Below, piece by piece: positions 55,069-61,668 of a stretch of DNA of 64,000 bases. The stretch spans positions 1 to 64,000 of the forward strand of contig CAYYNP010000012.1 in assembly GCA_964472545.1 (NCBI GenBank), written 5' to 3'. The notes beneath the pieces were generated by a model. It had not been told where the DNA came from. It did not search any database and saw only the letters and a list, made by a program, of their open reading frames with translations. A program made the translations under genes and the position numbers. Each line of letters starts with the position of its first letter. The stretch's first letter is position 1. The DNA is from CAYYNP01 sp964472545 (lineage in GTDB: Bacteria > Planctomycetota > Planctomycetia > Pirellulales > Thermoguttaceae).

Positions 55069-56151
55069 TCAGTCTGCCCAAGCTTCATGCGGCGGGAAGG
55101 GATCTGCGTTCTTCCGCGTCATCATGAAGAAATAGGCCGCCGCGTCGATCGATCGCGAGATTACGTTGGCGCTGGCGTCGGCGAAGGCGTGGTTCACACC
55201 GGAGCGGTGATGGCTGCCGGGGCCGAAAAACGGGGCGGAAATGTCTAACCACACGGAAGGGCCGTGCCCGCCGTCCGATACGCCGCCGTCGTTGTAAGAG
55301 TGCTCGGCGTAGTCCCAGTCGAGATACGTCCGGGCGACCTTCGCGGGGAGAGTGCTCTCGGTACGCCAACGGTGCGGCAGATATCCGGCGGGATGGTAGT
55401 AGCCAAACTCCTTATCGAACGTTAGCCCTACTTCCGACGCTGGCAGCCCGACCAGGTTGGCTTCGCGGCCGACGGCCCAGCGGGCGCGGTATTGCTCGGT
55501 GGTTTCCACCAACAGGATCGTATGGGCCGTGCCGTCGCGGGCGAAGTCTTTCGGTGAAAGCCGCGAGCCGGGGTAGATGCCGGCGTCGGGGTGATCGGTC
55601 CGATCGCCGTAGAGGAGCTTCTTGGGCGGGTTCTCCGACGCCACCAACAGGCTCTCGATGTGCGACCCGCCCATCGCCTTGTAGTTGGTGATCGCCTCCA
55701 TCTTGGGACCCTCGCCGAGGAACGGTCGACCGGCGAATTCCGGACAGAGGAATTCGGGAATCAACGTGCCCACGGCGAGCGTGTGCGGGTGTTTCATGTC
55801 CGTATAATGAGCCAACGGTTCGCCTGCGTGGGTGTCTAAGCGCTCGTAGAGTCCGACGCGTTCGATGTACGGCAATACGTCGACCGACCAACTCCAGCCG
55901 TCCATCCAGATGATCTCGCCCGTCGGGTCCCTCTTCACGCGGCAAGACGGCGGAAACCGCGGCATTGCGTGAAACGGCAAGACCAACTGCTTCATTCGGA
56001 GCAGGCAGGTACCCCGCCGCGCCTGCGACCGCGCCGACTGGATCGCCGGCAGTAACAGGGCGATCAAGATCCCCAGGATCGCGATCACCACGATCAACTC
56101 CAGCGGCGTGAAACCGGACCGATGAACCTTGCGAGAAGTCTTGCAGGACAT
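55069..56151 (-). CDS. DUF1559 prepilin-like protein
   Basis: A 360-residue protein, ATG 56151 behind AAGGAG; a reading 12 codons longer is not needed. It has a type II/IV prepilin leader: G|FTPLELIVVIAILGILIA with Glu at +5, followed by LLLPAIQSARSQARRGTCLL. The remainder is the DUF1559 (SBP_bac_10) globular domain, including FADASANVISRSIDAAAYFF near the C-terminus. This family is greatly expanded in planctomycetes and probably forms surface pseudopili or fibres after prepilin peptidase processing. Its gene is adjacent to, but separately promoted from, the giant surface protein. Confidence 0.9.
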   Translation of the reverse strand: MSCKTSRKVHRSGFTPLELIVVIAILGILIALLLPAIQSARSQARRGTCLLRMKQLVLPFHAMPRFPPSCRVKRDPTGEIIWMDGWSWSVDVLPYIERVGLYERLDTHAGEPLAHYTDMKHPHTLAVGTLIPEFLCPEFAGRPFLGEGPKMEAITNYKAMGGSHIESLLVASENPPKKLLYGDRTDHPDAGIYPGSRLSPKDFARDGTAHTILLVETTEQYRARWAVGREANLVGLPASEVGLTFDKEFGYYHPAGYLPHRWRTESTLPAKVARTYLDWDYAEHSYNDGGVSDGGHGPSVWLDISAPFFGPGSHHRSGVNHAFADASANVISRSIDAAAYFFMMTRKNADPFPPHEAWAD

Positions 56152-56223
56152 GACATCGTCTCCTTGTAGAAAAGGGCCGCACGTCATCGTCGTCCGGCCG
56201 TCCGCCGGAGACGGGTAAGATTG

Positions 56224-56252
56224 ACAATAGCGGATTGTGGGGTGGTGTGCAA
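56224..56252 (-). promoter_or_regulatory. Promoter candidate for the DUF1559 gene
   Basis: On the minus strand, TTGCAC (56252-56247), a 17-base spacer and TATTGT (56229-56224), about 70 bases before the ATG. The -35 match is partial. Confidence 0.45.
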
Positions 56253-56273
56253 GCCGGTTTCGGCGCGGGGATC

Positions 56274-56397
56274 GGGGCTAGGGTTTAGGGACTAGGGGCT
56301 AGGGAAGACGTTCGTCCGTTGGCACCCAGTGTTACGAGGAATGACGATCCATCACAGAGAGCACCGAGCACACAGAGAGGAACTCACGCACCACACT
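56274..56397. repeat. G-rich CTAGGG-type repeats and AGAGAGCAC stretch
   Basis: GGGGCTAGGGTTTAGGGACT and following CTAGGGGCTAGGG units, then a CACAGAGAGCACCGAGCACA stretch near 56353 that resembles the purine-rich sequence at about 54945. These look like short dispersed repeats. Confidence 0.6.
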
Positions 56398-56724
56398 TCA
56401 CTCGTCCGACAGGAACTCCGTGCATACGACCGCCACGATACCTGTTAAGAGGTAAGGCCAGAAACGACCGTCTGACATTCCGGTGAAGAAGGGAATCGTG
56501 GCTACGAGTAGTCCCAAACCTCGGATCGCGCACGCCAAACGATCGCGCCATGTTGACGTGACAGTGGCACGCCACCAGCACCCCGCACACCACAGCCATA
56601 AAGGCAGGGCCGCAAGGTAGCTCCATAGCGGGCGAGGAGACAGGATCCAACCTGTCGTCACGGTGGCGGCGTAAAGACCGCACACGGCCATCGCGACCGA
56701 GATTTCCACCCATCTGGTCTTCAT
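56398..56724 (-). CDS. Small integral membrane protein (108 aa)
   Basis: A 108-residue protein from ATG 56724 (MKTRWVEISVAMAVCGLYAA) with three to four hydrophobic helices: near residues 6-22, 33-48, 63-80 and 86-103. No catalytic motif. It overlaps nothing and lies 31 bases after the Gfo/Idh stop on the same strand. A weak GGAAACGG site precedes it. Function unknown. Confidence 0.55.
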   Translation of the reverse strand: MKTRWVEISVAMAVCGLYAATVTTGWILSPRPLWSYLAALPLWLWCAGCWWRATVTSTWRDRLACAIRGLGLLVATIPFFTGMSDGRFWPYLLTGIVAVVCTEFLSDE

Positions 56725-56755
56725 GCCGTTTCCAATACGCTCGGCGTCCGAGACC

Positions 56756-58135
56756 TCACAGCGCCCACCCCTCCCGATGCACCGGCCGCAGGGCACGATC
56801 GGCCGCGGCGTTGTTGAGGATCTTGCAGGCCGCGGGGTCGAACTGAAGCGGCTTCAGCGCCAACGACGCCACGTTGCCCAACAGCATCAACTCCATGGCC
56901 GGGCCGCTGTGGTTGATGCTCGATAGCGGCTCGGCCCCGCCTTTGCATGCGGCGACCCATTCGCGCTGATGGCCGTTGACGCTGGGCAGCGTTTGCGGCG
57001 GGCCGGCGGCCTGGGGGAAATCGGACTCCGGCAGGATCTTGCAGACCGAGTTGTGGGCGTTCGTGTGCACCACGCCGCGGCTGCCGACCAGCAGTGTGCC
57101 GGAGCGGGGCGTCCAGCTTCCGTCGGTCCACTCGAGCGATCGCCCGGCGATCTTCTCCAGCTTGGCCCAAATGCCTTGCCGCTCGAGCTCTTCCTCCGGG
57201 GCGTTGTACCAGAAGATTTTGGCCGATGGGGCGGAGCCTCGTGCCGGGACTTCAAACCGACAGACCTGCCAGCGCGGAAAATTCTCCGGGCACCGCTCGG
57301 GAATCTCCGTCTCGACGCGAATCGTTCCCTTGCTCTGGCCGTCCCAAAGCGCTCGCAGATTCATGCCCATAAACGCCATGTTGATCGCGTGCGACCCACC
57401 GCCGCCGAGCCAGCCGGTGCCCAGGTCCCGCCACCCGCCCCAACTGGCGACGTAGCGGGGATGATACGGCCGCATCGGGGCCGGGCCGAGGAAGCAATCC
57501 CAATCGAGATCCTTTGGCACCGGCGGCGTCTCTTTGGGCCGCGAAAACGGTCCAGAACCTCCGCCGACGAACCAGACGTGGGCCTCGCGGATTTCGCCGA
57601 TCGCCCCTTGCCGGACCAACTCGACCGTACGGCGGAACGAGTCGGTGGCCATGCCCTGGTTGCCTTGTTGCGTGGCGACCTTCTCGGCCGCGGCAATCTC
57701 GCGCAGCGTACGGGCTTCGCCGACGTCGTGGGCGATCGGCTTCTCGACGTAGACGTGCTTGCCCCGCCGCATCGCCCTGGCCGCGATCACGGCGTGGGTA
57801 TGGTCGGGCGTGGCGATTACCAGCGCGTCGAGTTGCCGGTCTACCGCGTCGAGCATCTTGCGGAAGTCGCGAAACTTCGGCACCGTCGGATGGTCGGCGA
57901 AGACGTCGGCCACGTTCTGGTGGTTGGCGTCGCACAGCGCCACCAGATTCTGCCCCACCCGCGGCACGATGCTCACGTGCCACCGCCCCCGCCGCCCGAT
58001 GCCCACCACGGCGACGTTGAGCTTTTCGTTGGCCTGATACGACCGGGCCGAAGCGGCCGCCGGGAGGATAGTCCAGCCGGTCGCCAAGAGGCCCACGCGG
58101 CGCAAGAAGGCGCGTCGATCGATTCGAGAACTCAT
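56756..58135 (-). CDS. Tat-exported Gfo/Idh/MocA oxidoreductase
   Basis: A 459-residue protein, ATG 58135 behind GGGAG. The N-terminus has a Tat signal (DRRAFLRRVGLLATGW). The Rossmann domain has VAVVGIGRRGRWHVS, and the hallmark EKP in VYVEKPIAHDVGEA holds the catalytic Lys. The C-terminal domain includes GWLGGGGSHAINMAFMGMNL. Such exported planctomycete members probably oxidise or epimerise sugars using a tightly bound nicotinamide cofactor. The substrate is unknown. It is transcribed toward the small membrane protein and DUF1559 genes. Confidence 0.85.
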   Translation of the reverse strand: MSSRIDRRAFLRRVGLLATGWTILPAAASARSYQANEKLNVAVVGIGRRGRWHVSIVPRVGQNLVALCDANHQNVADVFADHPTVPKFRDFRKMLDAVDRQLDALVIATPDHTHAVIAARAMRRGKHVYVEKPIAHDVGEARTLREIAAAEKVATQQGNQGMATDSFRRTVELVRQGAIGEIREAHVWFVGGGSGPFSRPKETPPVPKDLDWDCFLGPAPMRPYHPRYVASWGGWRDLGTGWLGGGGSHAINMAFMGMNLRALWDGQSKGTIRVETEIPERCPENFPRWQVCRFEVPARGSAPSAKIFWYNAPEEELERQGIWAKLEKIAGRSLEWTDGSWTPRSGTLLVGSRGVVHTNAHNSVCKILPESDFPQAAGPPQTLPSVNGHQREWVAACKGGAEPLSSINHSGPAMELMLLGNVASLALKPLQFDPAACKILNNAAADRALRPVHREGWAL

Positions 58136-58334
58136 CACTTTACTCCCACTGGATTCGAGGTTCGTCGTCGAGCGAAGGGACACGTCCGGGAGTTTCTCAC
58201 ACCGGCGGGCAGAAAGCAAGTGAACGGAGTTGCCTCCCCGACGACGAGAACCGGGTACAATGAACCGGGTGGTCGAACGTCGGGCCGTTGCACGACGGAC
58301 TGGTTGGTTGGCACCGTAACGCGTGACGCTTCCA

Positions 58335-58793
58335 ATGAACGGCAAACCAAGTGCTGACGAAGACGTCTCGCCATGGCAGTTCAGCCTGCGAACACTCTTC
58401 GCAATATCGGCAATCTTCGCCTTGGCGATGTCGCTGTGGCGATCGGCAGGCGGCGAAGTCTTGGGATCGACTCTTGTGCTGGGCCTCTGGCAGGGCGTCG
58501 CCATCTCAAGTCTGGGAGGCAACAGAACGGGAAAGAAGCTGCTGATCATCGTCTGTGCGGCGACCGCGGGAGCCCTTGCCGCAGCGGTCTACGGCGTCTG
58601 TGCCATAGATTTCCAAATCGAGGATTGGAACCGTCGGCTGGGGAAGGCGGCGGCGGGAACAGTCTCGCTGTTTTGGCTCGCCTTCTGCGGAGGGCTACTG
58701 GGCGCGATCTTCGGTGCCTTGGGATGCTCGGCGGTGCGCCAGGCGGCCGAAGCCGAGCGCGACGACGCCCAAGAAACGCCGCCCGCCCCTTGA
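58335..58793 (+). CDS. Small FSLRTL-type membrane protein
   Basis: A 152-residue protein. ATG 58335 (MNGKPSADEDVSPW) is preferred to a GTG four codons upstream; neither has a strong ribosome-binding site. WQFSLRTLFAISAIFALAMS is followed by three further hydrophobic helices (near residues 42-55, 65-85, 105-128). The FSLRTL entry motif recurs in planctomycete membrane proteins of unknown function. A TACAAT -10-like hexamer lies at 58255-58260. Confidence 0.6.
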   Translation: MNGKPSADEDVSPWQFSLRTLFAISAIFALAMSLWRSAGGEVLGSTLVLGLWQGVAISSLGGNRTGKKLLIIVCAATAGALAAAVYGVCAIDFQIEDWNRRLGKAAAGTVSLFWLAFCGGLLGAIFGALGCSAVRQAAEAERDDAQETPPAP

Positions 58794-58945
58794 CCCGCCG
58801 CGTAGAATTCCCTACGTGCTTCGCGGCACCCGTGCTGGGTAGTTGTCGGCCGGAGTCGGCGGCCCAGCCCATATGGTTGCGTCCTGCGGGCCGCTTCGTG
58901 CCAGGAGCGGTCGGAAAAGGAATCCTCTAGGCGTCAGGAGATTCC

Positions 58946-61600
58946 ATGTTGACTTCGATCGATGACCTGCTGGGGCACATCCAGCAACTCGTACCGCCGG
59001 GCGAGGCCGAGGCGCTTCAGGGGAGTGTCGCAACCGATTTCGACGTCGACAGCGAAGCGCTGGTCAAAACGCTCACCGAGCAACAGAAGCTCACCGACTA
59101 TCAGGCCGAAAAGCTGCTGGCCGGCCAAGGCGACCGGCTGGTGATGGGCAACTACTTGATTCTCGACAAAGTCGGCGCCGGCGGCATGGGTCAAGTGCTC
59201 AAAGCGCGGCATCGGCGGATGAATCGGGTGGTGGCGCTGAAGATGCTGCCGGAGTCGATGACCGCCAGCGAAAAGGCACACCAACGATTCCACCGCGAAT
59301 GGGAAGCCGCCGCCCGGCTCGAACACCCCAACGTGGTCACCGCCCACGACGCTGACGAATCCCACGGCGTCCACTTCCTGGTAATGCAGTACGTCGAGGG
59401 CCGGGACCTCGCGGCCCACGTCAAACACGGCGGGCCGTTGAGCGTGGCCCAGGCGGTCGAGTGTATCTTGCAGGCGGCCGAAGGGCTGCGCTACGCCCAC
59501 GGCGAAGGTGTGATCCATCGCGACGTCAAGCCGTCGAACCTGCTGCTGGGGCGCGACGGCCGCGTACGGATCCTCGACTTGGGGCTGGCCCGGCTCGACC
59601 ATGCCAGCGACGGAGACGAACTGACCCGTACCGGCGCCGTGATGGGTTCGATCGACTACATGGCCCCGGAGCAGGCCGAAGACACCAAGCAGGCCGACGG
59701 GCGGAGCGACGTCTACAGCCTCGGCTGCACGCTGCATTTCTTGCTCACCGGGTCGCCCGCGTACCCCGGCGAGGCGGCCGTCGAGAAGTTGCTCGCCCAC
59801 CAACGCCGTCCGATCCCGCTGCTGCGTTCGGTGCGCGGCGACGTGCCCGAAGGGCTCGATGCGGCCCTGCAGAAAATGCTGGCCAAGAATCCGGCCGACC
59901 GCTACGCCGATATGGCCGAAGTGATCGACGACGTGCAGCGGGTGCAGGCCGGGCTGCCGGACGGCCGTGGCCTGGAGATTCTCAACGGTTTCGCCGCCGA
60001 GTTGGAAGGACCGTCATTCGATTCGCGGCGCCGCTCGACGGCCACCGCCCGTCCGCATGTCGCCGTGAAAGAGGAAGCAAGCGCGGCCGGCCTCTTCGAT
60101 GTCGTCCCCACGCCGGCGGCAAGATCGACAGTTCAGTCGTCTGTGGCCGAACTACACTTGCGGCGGCAGCGCAGCCAGAGTGCCACACGCCGCACCCTGT
60201 TGATCTCCGGCGGCGTGGCTGCGGGCGTGGTCTTGCTGATCGTGGGATTCGTCTGGCTGCTGGGGATTGTGCTGCGGGTGGAGACGCCCGAGGGCACCGT
60301 GTTGGTGGAAATCGACGGCGCGGGCAAGCCGATCGAGATCAACGTCTCCGAAGACAAGACGATCACCATCACCGATCCCAACGACGGCAAGCCGATTTCC
60401 GTCACGGTGGATCGCCAGAAGAAGCAACTCGTGCTCGAGAAGCAGGGATTCCGAGTGGAGACGCTACGTTTCAGCCTGGAATCGCCGGACGGACAGAAAC
60501 TGTCGATTACGTTTGTTCCCTTGGAAGAGGCCGGTCCCGATCCACGTCCAAATGATCTGCCCCCAGATGATCCGCCGGAAGATCCGCCGCCTGAAGAGCT
60601 ACCGCCTGAAGATCTACCGCCCGTGCCGGATCCGCCGCCGGCAGATCTACCCGCTCCGCGGCCAGACCCGTTTCACGGTTGGCGTGAGGATGCCCCGGCT
60701 CCGGCCGTTGCGCCGCTGAAGGACGGGGAGGCCGCGCAACTTCAGCAGGCCTGGGCCGATCATCTCGGGCTGCCGGTCGAGCGCGAAGTGGACCTGCCCG
60801 ACGGCGTCAAGTTGACGCTGGTCTTGATTCCCCCGGGCGAGTTCAACATGGGTTCGACCAGGGAGGAGATCATCCGCTTCACCGAAGAGTCGAACCTGAT
60901 TCCCGATATCCACGGGGCCACGCGCATTTCGAAGGAAGGCCCGCAGCATCTCGTGCGGATCACCCGGCCGTTCTATTTGGGCAAGTACGAAGTGACCCAG
61001 GCCCAGTGGCAGGCGATCATGGGCAACAATCCCTCGCGGGTCCAAGACGCCCCGACGCACCCGGTCACCCAGGTGAGTTGGGACAACATTCAAGGGTTCC
61101 TCACGAAACTCAACGAAGCGACCGCAGACGAGACGCTGCGTTTCGCACTGCCGACCGAAGCCCAATGGGAATTCGCCACCCGCGCCGGCACGACGCTGCC
61201 GTGGCACCTCGGCCCCAGCGACCGCGACCTGCTGGCCTACGGTTGGTTCACGCTCAACAGCCGCGGTCTAACGTATCCGGTGGGCGGGAAGAAGCCGAAT
61301 CCGTTCGGCCTGTACGACGTCTACGGCAACGTCTGGGAGTGGTGTGCCGACGGCTTCACCGATGACTACTACGCCACCTCTCCGGTGAACGATCCGCCCG
61401 GCGCCGCCGACCCTCTAACGCGCGTGGTCCGCGGCGGCAGCTACGACCGCCACCCGCTCGTCTGCCGTTCGGCGACCCGAACTGCCCTCTCGCCCGACCG
61501 CCGATTCGGAGGCATCGGGTTCCGATTGGCGGCGGACCTTCCGCCTATTTCGCAGGCCGCGCCGGAAGTGGCGCCGGCGCCCGCCAATGAAGGCGAATAG
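58946..61600 (+). CDS. Hanks-type Ser/Thr kinase fused to an FGE/SUMF1-like domain
   Basis: An 884-residue protein, ATG 58946 behind CAGGAG. The cytoplasmic kinase domain (about 68-335) has VGAGGMGQV, the ATP-binding Lys in VVALKML, HRDVKPSN, and DLG in place of the usual DFG (ILDLGLARLD). A membrane helix follows at about 417-443, then an acidic Pro-rich linker (533-575). The outside domain (about 615-870) is formylglycine-generating-enzyme-like: VLIPPGEFNMGSTREEI, YEVTQAQWQAIMGNNPSRVQ, GNVWEWCADGF, GIGFRLA. It probably senses an external signal. I cannot say that the FGE domain is catalytic. DLG is common in planctomycete kinases and need not mean loss of activity. Confidence 0.85.
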   Translation: MLTSIDDLLGHIQQLVPPGEAEALQGSVATDFDVDSEALVKTLTEQQKLTDYQAEKLLAGQGDRLVMGNYLILDKVGAGGMGQVLKARHRRMNRVVALKMLPESMTASEKAHQRFHREWEAAARLEHPNVVTAHDADESHGVHFLVMQYVEGRDLAAHVKHGGPLSVAQAVECILQAAEGLRYAHGEGVIHRDVKPSNLLLGRDGRVRILDLGLARLDHASDGDELTRTGAVMGSIDYMAPEQAEDTKQADGRSDVYSLGCTLHFLLTGSPAYPGEAAVEKLLAHQRRPIPLLRSVRGDVPEGLDAALQKMLAKNPADRYADMAEVIDDVQRVQAGLPDGRGLEILNGFAAELEGPSFDSRRRSTATARPHVAVKEEASAAGLFDVVPTPAARSTVQSSVAELHLRRQRSQSATRRTLLISGGVAAGVVLLIVGFVWLLGIVLRVETPEGTVLVEIDGAGKPIEINVSEDKTITITDPNDGKPISVTVDRQKKQLVLEKQGFRVETLRFSLESPDGQKLSITFVPLEEAGPDPRPNDLPPDDPPEDPPPEELPPEDLPPVPDPPPADLPAPRPDPFHGWREDAPAPAVAPLKDGEAAQLQQAWADHLGLPVEREVDLPDGVKLTLVLIPPGEFNMGSTREEIIRFTEESNLIPDIHGATRISKEGPQHLVRITRPFYLGKYEVTQAQWQAIMGNNPSRVQDAPTHPVTQVSWDNIQGFLTKLNEATADETLRFALPTEAQWEFATRAGTTLPWHLGPSDRDLLAYGWFTLNSRGLTYPVGGKKPNPFGLYDVYGNVWEWCADGFTDDYYATSPVNDPPGAADPLTRVVRGGSYDRHPLVCRSATRTALSPDRRFGGIGFRLAADLPPISQAAPEVAPAPANEGE

Positions 61601-61648
61601 AAAAGGGGCCAGGACTCTTTTTAAGGAAGAGAGTCCTGACCCCTTTTT
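61601..61648. terminator. Bidirectional terminator between convergent genes
   Basis: AAAAGGGGCCAGGACTCT pairs with AGAGTCCTGACCCCTTTTTT (one G-U/mismatch pair) and carries T runs on both sides. It lies in the 68-bp gap between the kinase and the convergent membrane protein gene. It also has the look of the window's other hairpin repeats. Confidence 0.8.
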
Positions 61649-61668
61649 TATCCGACCGGAGAAAGTCG

